NCBI RefSeq assembly: GCF_023115445.1
Contig: NZ_JALDUI010000018.1
Span: 1-44,704, forward strand
Direction of reading: 5' to 3'
Source of the DNA: Streptococcus sp. oral taxon 431
Lineage (GTDB): Bacteria > Bacillota > Bacilli > Lactobacillales > Streptococcaceae
Length of the DNA: 44,704 nucleotides
The notes under the pieces: generated by a model
Databases searched by the model: none
Told to the model about the DNA's origin: nothing
Seen by the model: the letters and a program-made list of their open reading frames with translations, nothing else
Position numbers and translations under genes: made by a program
Shown here: positions 18,875-26,826 of the stretch, one piece after another
Position numbering within the stretch: the first letter of the stretch is position 1
Layout of the letters: every line of letters begins with the position of its first letter

Positions 18875-19219
18875 TCACCATCTATCTTGAAGATTACACT
18901 CCTCAATGTATTCTAACCAGGCATCAATGGTGGGGAAAACTTCCCTTTGTTCCCATCCTGAATCAGCAAAGTCATGGATGATATGCACTAGAGTACTATC
19001 AACATCTTCAAAACAGGCGATATCATCATTATCACCTCTCCTTGCAAATGGATATAATGTTCGCTCAGGATATCTTGTTTGAAGACCTTGAAATCTTCTC
19101 ACTATTTCATCGTCATTCATCAAGTACCATACACCAAAATCAACCCTACCATCGGAAACTAAATCCTTTAATGATTGTGGATAGGAAAAAAAAGAATGAT
19201 TAAATGTAATATTTGACAT
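18875..19219 (-). CDS. SMI1/KNR4-like immunity-type protein
   Basis: 114 residues from ATG 19219, preceded by AGAGGAGG at the right distance; the longer frame to 19276 overlaps the upstream gene and is rejected. The C-terminal half has the SUKH-like pattern D-I-A-C-F-E-D-V...V-H-I-I-H-D-F-A-D-S-G-W-E followed by W-L-E-Y-I-E-E. It lies 41 bases downstream of the DUF6881-like gene, probably in the same transcript. Confidence 0.65.
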   Translation of the reverse strand: MSNITFNHSFFSYPQSLKDLVSDGRVDFGVWYLMNDDEIVRRFQGLQTRYPERTLYPFARRGDNDDIACFEDVDSTLVHIIHDFADSGWEQREVFPTIDAWLEYIEECNLQDRW

Positions 19220-19260
19220 GAATGTTCCTCCTCTAACTATTGAAAAATGGCAAATACTGG

Positions 19261-19581
19261 TTACCTTTCTGCCCATCTAGCTAATTTGATACAATAATCT
19301 TCGATTAAAGCTTCTGTGTCATACATTTTTAGAATGTTCTCAAAATCTATCGCTGATATTTCAGACACATCAAACTCACCTGTAGCATTTATTGCATCAA
19401 AATCACTTGGATATGGAGCTTCTCCCAACTCCAAGGGGGTCCGATTATCAAAGTAAGCTACATGTCCATCATGATATATATCTAATCGTTTTGTTTCAAA
19501 TCGTTCTGCGTCTATTTCTGAGTACATTATAATCGGATCATAGTCATTCCTATGATTCCAAATTGTTTTATAATACAACAT
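19261..19581 (-). CDS. DUF6881-like immunity-type protein
   Basis: 106 residues. The layout W-N-H...D-P-I-I-M-Y-S-E-I-D-A-E-R-F-E-T-K-R-L-D-I-Y-x-D-G then I-S-A-I-D-F-E-N-I resembles what I remember as DUF6881, found beside polymorphic toxins. The ATG has AGGGGG upstream. Acidic and soluble. Confidence 0.65.
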   Translation of the reverse strand: MLYYKTIWNHRNDYDPIIMYSEIDAERFETKRLDIYHDGHVAYFDNRTPLELGEAPYPSDFDAINATGEFDVSEISAIDFENILKMYDTEALIEDYCIKLARWAER

Positions 19582-19757
19582 CCAATCCCCCTAATTCCCT
19601 AGCTAGCTATCCAGCCAAAATCTTCTTTCTTTAGATACCGCCCATATCATAAGCTAGGCAAGTCTTTCGTTCAATCTACTCAGTGATGACATTATCCACT
19701 AAGAAAACTACCATCTCCCATCTCTATGTGGTAATAGTAACAGTCAACTGTACAAGA

Positions 19758-20177
19758 TCATCCATAAAATTCAATTTCCCAAGTAGTACTATCGTATATT
19801 TCTACTCTTACTTGCAAAGCTTCTGCACCTTTTTCTATCATTTCAAATTCAACAGGACTTGTAGAGGAAACAACTATTAAATTATTTATATCCTCTATTT
19901 CCTTTGAAAATTTTAAAAGTCTATCCCAACTCATTTGATAGCCATATTTTGAATTTAAGACTAAATCTTCAAATTCCGACATAGGCAGATTATTTGGAGC
20001 TTTTCCTACAGCATCACATTCAAAGATATACCAATCTTCATTATTAGATGGTATTTGGGAAAGAATCTCAAAAAAAGTCAGCTTTTGATTATCCTTTAAC
20101 AATTGTCCACTTATTTTCAACTCGTATTCTCCTAATTTTCTGTGATAAGGTCCATCTACAATTCTTTCATCTGTCAT
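19758..20177 (-). CDS. Hypothetical protein, candidate immunity protein
   Basis: 139 residues from ATG 20177 (a TTG at 20186 adds three); no ribosome binding site for either, so the 5' end may have been altered by recombination. Contains W-Y-I-F-E-C-D-A-V-G-K-A-P-N-N and an acidic, strand-rich tail I-Y-D-S-T-T-W-E-I-E-F. No family recognised. 19582-19757 holds no gene. Confidence 0.45.
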   Translation of the reverse strand: MTDERIVDGPYHRKLGEYELKISGQLLKDNQKLTFFEILSQIPSNNEDWYIFECDAVGKAPNNLPMSEFEDLVLNSKYGYQMSWDRLLKFSKEIEDINNLIVVSSTSPVEFEMIEKGAEALQVRVEIYDSTTWEIEFYG

Positions 20178-20233
20178 ACGGTCCAAAACACAGTTTACTA
20201 AGACTTGTTCCGATAGCTACTTTTAAAACAGGT

Positions 20234-20650
20234 TTAATGGCTCCCACCTACTAGGCTAGTAAACCAATCATCATAAAATTGTTTCTGTTCTGCGACACTG
20301 ACACAGTTTAAGTTTGGTTTATCTTGGTCAAAAATCTCATAAACATTGTTTAAACTGGCTTGTTTTCCCATTTCCAAGAAATAGGCTTTTTCTCCTCCAA
20401 AATTCAGCTGCATCGGAGAAGGAAATACACACTTGTCAGCTCCATTGCATTGGAGAATCCCGCCTTCCTTTTCCAAATCCAGACGATAGTTCGTAAGCGC
20501 CTCAAAGAAAGAGTCGGCTTCATAACGTTTAAAACCCGAATCTCTATCAATATCAAGAATACATAATTCTTCGCTATCTCTAATAAAAATCTGACACGTT
20601 TCTATTCTATTCTCATTTTTATAATAAATTGGCAATAAAACTACTCTCAT
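20234..20650 (-). CDS. Hypothetical protein, candidate immunity protein
   Basis: 138 residues. ATG follows GAGGTGAGAA. Begins with strand-rich M-R-V-V-L-L-P-I-Y-Y and carries two cysteines in G-I-L-Q-C-N-G-A-D-K-C-V-F. No recognised domain. Acidic and soluble, in the same-strand array. Confidence 0.55.
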   Translation of the reverse strand: MRVVLLPIYYKNENRIETCQIFIRDSEELCILDIDRDSGFKRYEADSFFEALTNYRLDLEKEGGILQCNGADKCVFPSPMQLNFGGEKAYFLEMGKQASLNNVYEIFDQDKPNLNCVSVAEQKQFYDDWFTSLVGGSH

Positions 20651-20711
20651 TTCTCACCTCTGCTGATTTTATGTAATAACTTGAATAAGATGATCAACTT
20701 TTGGGATAGAC

Positions 20712-20996
20712 TTAATAAACTGCAAGATCATTCCATTTTTCTAATAAGGTCTCACCATCGATTAATGGTGCTGATAAAAGTTCCTTTGGGCTATAAAAAA
20801 TGTGATAGTCTTCCTCAGAAACCGTAAAATATAACTCCCCTAAGTCTTTCCTTTGACTGATATAAAACTTTCTATCTTGATAATATAGAACAAACTCTTC
20901 CCCATAGGATAAGCATTTCTTAAAAAACTCATATGACATCTCTTCATCTCGTTCCATTATTACTAAATTGACCTCTCCATTGTATTCATTCACCAC
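20712..20996 (-). CDS. Small hypothetical protein, candidate immunity protein
   Basis: Up to 94 residues from GTG 20996. ATG codons at residues 14 and 20 are alternatives, the first with GGAGAGG eleven bases upstream. The frame is open ten codons further without a start, so the N-terminus is uncertain or fused to a remnant. C-terminal I-D-G-E-T-L-L-E-K-W. No family recognised. Confidence 0.45.
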   Translation of the reverse strand: MVNEYNGEVNLVIMERDEEMSYEFFKKCLSYGEEFVLYYQDRKFYISQRKDLGELYFTVSEEDYHIFYSPKELLSAPLIDGETLLEKWNDLAVY

Positions 20997-21064
20997 AAGT
21001 GCCAGCTGGAGGAGTTCCTTATCTTTTTGGTATTACTTTCAACCTCACTATTAATTGAATACAT

Positions 21065-21481
21065 TTATGACTTATTCCTCCAGAAAAAATCATGTTCTGA
21101 TCGTTTGATTCTTTCAACAGTAACATCCCTAGAAATGATATTGAACTTGACTAATCCTTCTAAAACTATCCTGGTTTGAAAAAAACTGTCATCGTAATAT
21201 TCAAGAGATATCTCTTGACAGGTATACAAGTGATTTTGTGTAAAATCTTTTACTTTAAATTTTTTGCGATTTTGTGCATCCGTCTCATAATTCAGTGCTG
21301 CACAAGCAAGGAAACTGACTTTCCAACATTCCTCTAAATCTACTTTATTCTCATGATAACTTTCTATATATAGATGAACTTCATCACCAAAATATAATAT
21401 TTGTAAATCTAGAATCCGACCATCCCAATAGTCCGTCTGATTTATCTTATCTTGTTTTTCCCTTATTTCAAATTCTCTCAT
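21065..21481 (-). CDS. 'YFGDE' family candidate immunity protein, copy 2
   Basis: 138 residues, ATG with GAAGGAAATAGAC upstream. Shares Y-W-D-G-R-I-L-D-L-Q-I-L-Y-F-G-D-E-V, W-K-V-S-F-L-A-C-A and R-D-V-T-V-E with copies at 18340 and 25386. It is the most diverged of the three, lacking their near-identical C-terminal 25 residues. Cytoplasmic; the paralogue set suggests protection against a family of related toxins. Confidence 0.65.
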   Translation of the reverse strand: MREFEIREKQDKINQTDYWDGRILDLQILYFGDEVHLYIESYHENKVDLEECWKVSFLACAALNYETDAQNRKKFKVKDFTQNHLYTCQEISLEYYDDSFFQTRIVLEGLVKFNIISRDVTVERIKRSEHDFFWRNKS

Positions 21482-22158
21482 GTCTATTTCCTTCGCTTAT
21501 TACAGTAACAACTACCATTCCGATTATGTCATCGCTACAATGGATATGCAGCAGTTTTTTGCCCTATCAAAGCCATACTCTAGTCTTTGACCTTTGGTGT
21601 TCTGATTGATTTCAGTTTGATCTGAATCCTATCGTCAAAAATACTTATAAGTCTTAAAATTTTTGTCACTTTAAAAGCACCATAGATATTCTTAATTGCC
21701 AAAGTATCCGAATTCTAAAACTTCAATAGTCACTTAAAATCAATCTTCCTCGCATGATGAAGCAAACAAGGAAACCTACAAACTAGAAATCTCAACACTT
21801 TTCCACAGAAATTGCATGTTCAAAGCCCAAAATATTATCAAAAGACGATAATTTGCTAAACTATATGCCAATACTCTGTAGTTCGAGTAGACAATTCTTT
21901 AAATAATATACTGAAAATCTCACTTGATACAATTCATTCATAAGGGTTGGATGACGACTACCACAATTTGAATGTTCAAGACGGATAAAGACTGTTAAAA
22001 AAAGGAATTCAAAACCCAATTGTCTAATAGATCAATCCAACCTTGAAGGCAAGTGACATCGTAATCCCTCATCAATTTATTTCAACAGAAAATCTCTTAT
22101 TCTAAGCTATTATAGCATTCTTTCAAGTAAAGTTGTATGGGCTTTTCTAAAATTCATC

Positions 22159-22196
22159 AAAAAACACCTCATGGTGTGAACCATGAAGCGTTTCGA
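22159..22196 (-). terminator. Terminator downstream of the 22345-22818 gene
   Basis: Minus-strand AAACGCTTCATGGT-TCAC-ACCATGAGGTGTTT with few mismatches, running into T6. About 150 bases beyond the stop codon. Confidence 0.65.
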
Positions 22197-22212
22197 AAGG
22201 TTGGTGCAGTCG

Positions 22213-22248
22213 TATTGATTAACGTTTTGAGACAACTGACTTTGTCAG
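22213..22248. repeat. boxB-like repeat remnant, copy 1
   Basis: TATTGATTAACGTTTTGAG... is 36 bp and matches 29935-29970 at about 31 positions. The segment GTTTTGAG.CAACTGACTTTGTCAG resembles boxB of the BOX element (GTTTTGAGC / CTGACTTCGTCAG). Likely a decayed BOX piece. Confidence 0.45.
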
Positions 22249-22344
22249 GTTGCAGAACATTTTCGTATAAAAGCAACATCTGAGTGCTCCTCTGTATGAA
22301 GTGTAAAATACTTTATAAGTTCAATGGAAGCTATTCATGTTAGG

Positions 22345-22818
22345 CTAAACAATTTTCATTACCTTAAAGTGCCCCTCTGGATAATTGCCTTGGTAACCAA
22401 CTGGAATGTAGCCTCCCTCATAAATTAAAAGCAAATCATCATGAAAGGCAGACTCTATCCCAAAATCGTCTTGCAATAATTTATAGTTTCTAAGAGTACT
22501 TACATCAAATAAAATCGAATCTATGCATGTCTGTGGCAAAAAATTTTTCTGTAAGTATTCTTTTAATATAGGTTCAATAGATTTACGAAAGTAGGCTGCA
22601 TTTTCATTCCAGATTTTTCCTATTCCAGCTCTAACTTCACCTTTGTTCTTAAGTAAGAATTCACTACGAAATTCCCAAACAAGTTCTTCCCATTCACTAG
22701 ACTCTATATGTTGCAATCCTTCAGTCCTATCTAATATTTCTATCTCAAAGGGAATTTCCATATTACCTTCTCTAAAACACTCAAGAATATACTTCATATC
22801 CATATATTTTTCTTTCAT
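22345..22818 (-). CDS. Hypothetical acidic protein, candidate immunity protein
   Basis: 157 residues. ATG follows a GAGG. Helical N-terminal two thirds, and a distinctive end L-L-L-I-Y-E-G-G-Y-I-P-V-G-Y-Q-G-N-Y-P-E-G-H-F. That tail is reminiscent of immunity-type proteins found after Gram-positive polymorphic toxins, but I cannot name the family. Terminator at 22159-22196. The gap 22819-22968 has no gene. Confidence 0.6.
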   Translation of the reverse strand: MKEKYMDMKYILECFREGNMEIPFEIEILDRTEGLQHIESSEWEELVWEFRSEFLLKNKGEVRAGIGKIWNENAAYFRKSIEPILKEYLQKNFLPQTCIDSILFDVSTLRNYKLLQDDFGIESAFHDDLLLIYEGGYIPVGYQGNYPEGHFKVMKIV

Positions 22819-22968
22819 TTAGAAAAACCTCATTTCTTTTTCGATAATAGAATGGGCATTGTAATGAGGACTACCGCTATCTTTTCTTAGATTGCCAATT
22901 AAGGGAACAGTCACACAGTCATTATAACTATAATTTGAAGTATTTTTCTTCATCATATAACAGACGTA

Positions 22969-23667
22969 CTATAAATATTCAACTCTAAAATTATAGTTCA
23001 ACATCCATTCTATAGTATAGATTTTTTTATCAGCAGTTCTATAAACATACAGATTCTCATTAGATTTCATCAATTGATCCATATCAACGAAAGCGTCATA
23101 TATATCTCTCCCTTCCTCACAAAATTGGATTCTTACAAAATCTCGTATTTCAATTCCAAGTGAGTAGTTATTCCCAATTAATAAAATTAATAATTCTCCT
23201 TTATTGTTCATCCTTAAACCTGATAAATAATTATCTTTCGGAATAGATAATTTCTCCCAATTATCAGAAACGATCTTATCTGACGATAAATATTTTGTAT
23301 GTTCAATATTATAAGCAGTAGGTGATGTATCAATTTGCGGGGAAAAATCAGTTACAATATCTATTATAAAGCAATCACTAATCAATAGGTAACGTTGTAT
23401 TTCTTGTACTTGATGATTACTTTCTAATTCATAAAGCCCTGCTTCAAGATTTTCTAAATTGTGACCGGAGAAGTGATGTTTATTATATACATAACAATAA
23501 TCTACATATCCAAAATTAATGAAAGTATGATTATTTTTAGATTTTATAAAAACTATAGTATCCTCATTATCTGAAATAATACCAGATTCAAGCATTATTT
23601 CCGCTCCTTTAGAAAAAGAAAATAAAGTTTTAACTTCCATAGATTTACTCTCCATATCTAATTTCAT
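22969..23667 (-). CDS. Hypothetical protein, immunity partner of a decayed toxin
   Basis: 232 residues, the largest of the array. Strand-rich, with no signal or membrane segment. ATG follows AAAGGAGGGGG. The start overlaps the TGA of a toxin C-terminal remnant (ATGA, 23667-23664), a translational coupling typical of a toxin and its cognate immunity gene. No family recognised; the immunity role rests on this overlap. Confidence 0.65.
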   Translation of the reverse strand: MKLDMESKSMEVKTLFSFSKGAEIMLESGIISDNEDTIVFIKSKNNHTFINFGYVDYCYVYNKHHFSGHNLENLEAGLYELESNHQVQEIQRYLLISDCFIIDIVTDFSPQIDTSPTAYNIEHTKYLSSDKIVSDNWEKLSIPKDNYLSGLRMNNKGELLILLIGNNYSLGIEIRDFVRIQFCEEGRDIYDAFVDMDQLMKSNENLYVYRTADKKIYTIEWMLNYNFRVEYL

Positions 23668-23927
23668 ATGAACCCCCTCCTTTTGATTACCTTATTTGAA
23701 ATTCCAGGTGTTGCTCCTCGTTTACTTGTGCTTCCACGCCTAACAACAACCTTTGTTCCATCGCTTAAAATACCCACATACCCTTTACCAAAGTCAGTAT
23801 TAATTTCCTTTATATTTTCTAAAGGTAATGAATTGAAATCTTCAAGTGCTTTTTCAAGTTTCCTTAATTTGCTAGCCTTAGCTACAGGATAGAGATTACT
23901 TGCAATATCAACAACTAATACTCTTAG
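23664..23927 (-). pseudogene. Polymorphic toxin C-terminal remnant
   Basis: The minus strand reads V-D-I-A-S-N-L-Y-P-V-A-K-A-S-K-L-R-K, then D-F-G-K-G-Y-V-G-I-L-S-D-G-T-K-V-V-V-R-R-G-S and a basic tail ending TGA. The G-x-V-x-x-L-S-D-G-T-x-V-x-V-R-x-x-S pattern is typical of the last strands of nuclease toxin tips. The 5' end abuts and slightly overlaps a BOX element. Upstream of BOX the toxin continues in another frame (24022-24377). Not functional: no start and no secretion domain. Confidence 0.6.
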
Positions 23928-24021
23928 AAAATCTCTTCAAACTACGTCAGCTTAGCCTTGCCGTACTCAAGTACAGCCTTCGGGTCGCTTCCTAGTTTGC
24001 TCTTTGATTTTCATTGAGTAT
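23918..24021. repeat. BOX element (boxA-boxC, no boxB)
   Basis: ATACTCTTAGAAAATCTCTTCAAACTACGTCAGC...CTTGCCGTA matches boxA, and CTTCCTAGTTTGCTCTTTGATTTTCATTGAGTAT matches boxC of the pneumococcal BOX repeat as I remember it; the central boxB is absent. The ends form an imperfect inverted repeat. It sits inside a decayed toxin gene. Confidence 0.85.
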
Positions 24022-24377
24022 AACTCTACACCTGCTACCCAACGATTTGTATCTCCATCCGTTAAAGGATCTTTCCTAGTAACTAAACGTTCTCCATTAT
24101 TCCATCCTATTCATTCAACTGCTAAAGTTGGAAGCTTAGTCTTATTTTCTTGGTTAAACTTCGCAAATTTTACATTAGATGCATAGGCATTTTCCTCAGG
24201 AGTCATTGGGGGAGCCTTTAGATACTCCTCCAATGTCATTTTATCAATTCGCTCTTTCTGATTCGGTCTAAGTCCATGTCTTGCCGCATCTTCATACTTT
24301 CTAAAGTCAGCTGTAGATAGGGTTTTGTTTACGCCCTTATCGGAAGCATCGGTTGTTTTGGGATCACAGACATGTTT
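24022..24377 (-). pseudogene. Polymorphic toxin remnant (pre-tip region) with an internal stop
   Basis: The minus strand translates continuously as D-F-R-K-Y-E-D-A-A-R-H-G-L-R-P-N-Q-K-E-R, then L-E-E-Y-L-K-A-P-P-M-T-P-E-E-N, then a TGA at 24113-24111, then G-W-N-N-G-E-R-L-V-T-R-K-D-P and T-N-R-W-V-A-G-V-E up to the BOX element. Composition and position suggest the region before a toxin tip. Together with 23664-23927 it looks like one toxin gene split by BOX insertion and a nonsense mutation. Confidence 0.5.
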
Positions 24378-24411
24378 CTAAGTTCGACTTTTTACTTGAT
24401 TCCAGACTCTT

Positions 24412-24870
24412 TTATTTATAATCAACTTTCATTTTAAAAACTATAAATTTGTTCGATAAATTTTTTACTCTAATATTAAAATCTATTTTGGAGTTAAACG
24501 TAAAAAGAAAAGATTGAGATGTATCCATAATAATACCTTCGTGATCGACACCGATGCCATTATGAGGATTCTCTAACACAACGATTTTTGTTGTTTCTGT
24601 TTCCGAATCGTATTTCCAGTGTTCAACCTGACTTTTCTCAATATTATAATGTATACTATTATCATAGTCAGACCAACTCCTCCCGTATGATAACTTTACC
24701 TTACCATCTGTACTTAGACGAGTTAATTGAATATCCGTATAAGAATCTAAGCTTACTGAATTCCCTTTAATGACTATATCTTTTTCAGAGTTTGGCAATA
24801 AAATATGATATCCTCTTGTTGATTCCTTAAAAATCATGACTATTACTATTATTATCAATAAAAAATACAT
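24412..24870 (-). CDS. Membrane-anchored immunity-type protein
   Basis: 152 residues. Residues 2-14 (Y-F-L-L-I-I-I-V-I-V-M-I-F) form an N-terminal anchor, the rest is strand-rich and should lie outside the cytoplasm. The ATG lies 12 bases after the stop of an Ntox44-like toxin remnant, making it the probable cognate immunity protein. A surface location would fit a toxin acting or entering at the envelope (inference). The ribosome binding site is poor, only a GAG. Confidence 0.6.
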   Translation of the reverse strand: MYFLLIIIVIVMIFKESTRGYHILLPNSEKDIVIKGNSVSLDSYTDIQLTRLSTDGKVKLSYGRSWSDYDNSIHYNIEKSQVEHWKYDSETETTKIVVLENPHNGIGVDHEGIIMDTSQSFLFTFNSKIDFNIRVKNLSNKFIVFKMKVDYK

Positions 24871-24882
24871 TTTTTTCTCATT

Positions 24883-25140
24883 CTATTTGTTTCTCTTTCT
24901 AACCTTATAATCATTGATTCCATCTTGTATCATGTCAGAATCTCCAGAATTATCAAGGTATGATCTGTTTGGGATATCTTTAATGATTGACCACGCTCCT
25001 ACTTCTTTATTATTTAGATCAGACCATACCTGCGCTAGTCCAGCAGCCGATTTCAAATAGGCGTCCGTAGATTGTAAATATCCTTTTCCAACATAACCGT
25101 ATAAATAATTACCCGCATAATCATTCTTGACGCCTCCACA
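24883..25140 (-). pseudogene. Polymorphic toxin type 44 (Ntox44)-like C-terminal remnant
   Basis: Eighty-five codons plus TAG reading G-G-V-K-N-D-Y-A-G-N-Y-L-Y-G-Y-V-G-K-G, then A-A-G-L-A-Q, then D-S-G-D-S-D-M-I-Q-D-G-I-N-D-Y. This V-K-N-D-x-A-G-N-x-x-Y-G-Y-V-G ... D-x-x-D-x-x-x-I-x-x-G-I pattern is what I recall for Ntox44. A TAG lies immediately upstream, so the N-terminal secretion part is gone. Followed by the membrane-anchored immunity gene. Confidence 0.6.
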
Positions 25141-25152
25141 CTAATTACCATC

Positions 25153-25378
25153 TCAGAGAACCTCAATGTTAAAATCTTCCGCTAATATCTGTACAGCATC
25201 TTTTTCACTCTGTACTGTTTTCCATCAATATGTAGATAAAAATTTGAACATTAAATATCGTTTCTCTATTTTTGTTATTTTTCTATCTACATTCACCTGA
25301 TTTTCCCTTATAAATTGTTCACAATGCTTAGTTAGTTGTGTAATACAAACTAGCTTCTCTTCCTTTGATTCTTAGAAC
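25153..25378 (-). pseudogene. Decayed immunity-type gene fragment
   Basis: The minus-strand frame begins after a TAA, reads K-E-E-K-L-V-C-I-T-Q-L-T-K-H-C-E-Q-F, passes F-K-F-L-S-T-Y and an internal TGA, then S-E-K-D-A-V-Q-I-L-A-E-D-F-N-I-E-V-L and stops. The interrupted frame with coherent composition suggests the end of a lost acidic gene, placed between the Ntox44 remnant and the 'YFGDE' copy 3. Confidence 0.4.
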
Positions 25379-25385
25379 AGTTTAT

Positions 25386-25793
25386 CTATAAAACATCATT
25401 ATCCTGCCAAAAGAACTGGGCATCCTTTAACTCGAGATGTTCTATCTGAATATCACGGCAAACAATTGTTAGATCCATAATACCTAGATCAATTCTGCAC
25501 TCTACAAAATTTTTATCTTTAGCATGCGGAATCAACGTAAAATTTTGTGCAGAATAACCGAGTTGTGTCTTTTTCAAACTTTTCACATCATAATCACGCC
25601 AATTCTCCCATAAGGCATCTGTTGTATACTCTACTTTACCACATAAAAGGAAGGTTAGGCGCCAATATTTTTCTTGATCATCCTCATACTCAATAACAGT
25701 TTCATCTCCAAAATAGGACACATAAAAATTGTAAATAGGTGCGTCCCAATAATTTGTTAAATCTAATTCTTTTTGTTTTTGTTCAATATTCAT
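25386..25793 (-). CDS. 'YFGDE' family candidate immunity protein, copy 3
   Basis: 135 residues from ATG 25793, which aligns with the starts of copies 1 and 2; the frame runs open to 25880 and beyond through toxin-like sequence that I treat separately. Shows N-Y-W-D-A-P-I, V-S-Y-F-G-D-E-T, L-C-G-K-V-E-Y and C-R-D-I-Q-I-E-H-L-E-L-K-D-A-Q-F-F-W. The 3' ~75 bases differ from copy 1 (18340) at only about four positions although the middle differs widely. The ribosome binding site is weak. Confidence 0.65.
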   Translation of the reverse strand: MNIEQKQKELDLTNYWDAPIYNFYVSYFGDETVIEYEDDQEKYWRLTFLLCGKVEYTTDALWENWRDYDVKSLKKTQLGYSAQNFTLIPHAKDKNFVECRIDLGIMDLTIVCRDIQIEHLELKDAQFFWQDNDVL

Positions 25794-25926
25794 ATTTCTT
25801 TTTAATAATATCCATTCATACTTATCCCATGGAATATGGGCATCTGGACTTCTTTTGTTAACAATAAAACTGAGTGGCACAATCTCTACATCCCCAAGAT
25901 TATCAACCGAGTAACGTTGACTGCCA
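25794..25926 (-). pseudogene. Toxin tip remnant fused in frame to the next gene
   Basis: After a TAG the minus strand reads F-K-N-G-S-Q-R-Y-S-V-D-N-L-G-D-V-E-I-V, then L-S-F-I-V-N-K-R-S-P-D-A-H-I-P-W-D-K-Y-E-W, and runs without a stop into the 'YFGDE' start. It may be the C-terminus of a displaced toxin that has lost its own stop. Translation through it would give a fusion protein. Confidence 0.4.
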
Positions 25927-25980
25927 TTTTTGAACTAACGTTCTAGAACGATATCATAGAGCATGAAGTGAGATTTTTGG

Positions 25981-26603
25981 TTAATCTATTGCGTTTTCGC
26001 TAATCATCTTTACATTCCCCCAATTTTCAGCTGAAAATTGACTAGGATAGACGGAACGCCAATCTGAAATAAGTTTATTTTTCAAAATATCATTTGCAAT
26101 TTCAGTGTATACTTTTACATCTAGTTTGTTTTGAGTGATGTATTGTTCGACTGGATACTCTTGCTTATAATCATCTGAATATATCCTTATTTTCTGAATT
26201 AGTTGATTTGATTGATGTTGATACATGTATTCAACCTGTAAAATATCTGAGTTGGACAAATCAACATTTATGACAATTAAAACATTCCCATTTTCCAACT
26301 CATTATCGGGATAACTAAATGTGAAAAAAATGCCATCAATATTCTTAGGTAAGCTATTTTCCTTGTAGCCTTCCCCGGTTACTCCGTATAGTAAGCCTCT
26401 TGTACGTTTTTTTTCCATATCAGGTAAATACTCTAAAGTCGAAGATGTCGGAGATAACCAGGACCCTACAGTATGATGGTACTCGTCATGATAAATTTCT
26501 TCAAAAACATTACTATATCGTGGATTTAAAAAAATGAAAGCGAGCGGTAGTAGCATGATTAAAAGCGCCCTATAGATAAGCTATAAAACATTTTTTTATT
26601 CAT
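25981..26603 (-). pseudogene. Membrane-anchored immunity-type gene with an N-terminal frameshift
   Basis: The main frame (25981-26556) encodes 191 residues with a clipped hydrophobic start M-L-L-P-L-A-F-I-F-L-N. A better start, ATG 26603 with AGAGGT upstream, encodes M-N-K-K-M-F-Y-S-L-S-I-G in another frame. Joining the two by one extra base at the GGG of 26568-26570 restores a normal signal-anchor followed by A-L-L-I-M-L-L-P-L. So a 1-bp deletion probably inactivates it, unless the inner ATG 26556 is used. Downstream of a toxin tip by 18 bases. Confidence 0.55.
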
Positions 26604-26621
26604 GTATCAACCTCTTTCTTG

Positions 26622-26826
26622 TTAATCAATATAATCTTGCAAATCATTTTGACCCTCTTCTAAACTTCGAATAAAATTATAAGAATCTGGATAGTTTTTC
26701 TTCAAGTATTCCATAGATTCTGCATCCGTTCGTCTACTATAGGATTGTTTATTCGAGCCTAAAGCTACCACTTTACTTGGAACTAAACTATTGTAGTCCA
26801 AATGTATCGCAAATACTAGTACTTAA
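26622..26826 (-). pseudogene. Toxin tip remnant overlapping the 3' end of the next immunity gene
   Basis: The minus strand reads V-F-A-I-H-L-D-Y-N-S-L-V-P-S-K-V-V-A-L-G, then Y-L-K-K-N-Y-P-D-S-Y-N-F-I-R-S-L-E and ends Q-D-Y-I-D TAA. The upstream 39 bases are shared, in another frame, with the last codons of the 26788-27216 gene. This is a recombination joint: an immunity ORF fused into the middle of a toxin tip. The tip precedes the frameshifted membrane-anchored gene. Confidence 0.5.

Larger units (their letters stand above)
21482..22344. other. 863-bp gap without an intact gene
   Basis: No frame longer than about 40 codons looks like a gene. Directly upstream of 21481 the minus strand has an open scrap (I-N-Q-N-T-K-G-Q-R-L-E-Y-G-F-D-R-A-K ... 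stop) that could be a decayed toxin tip. The right part holds a minus-strand terminator (22159-22196) and a boxB-like repeat (22213-22248). Confidence 0.5.

Noticed and set aside
20314..20566. Plus-strand ORFs opposite the 20234-20650 gene
   Set aside because: They are antisense shadows with no ribosome site and unnatural composition.
23668..23892. Plus-strand 74-codon ORF starting at 23668
   Set aside because: The minus strand of the same stretch gives a toxin-tip reading ending exactly at the immunity start, which is far more convincing.
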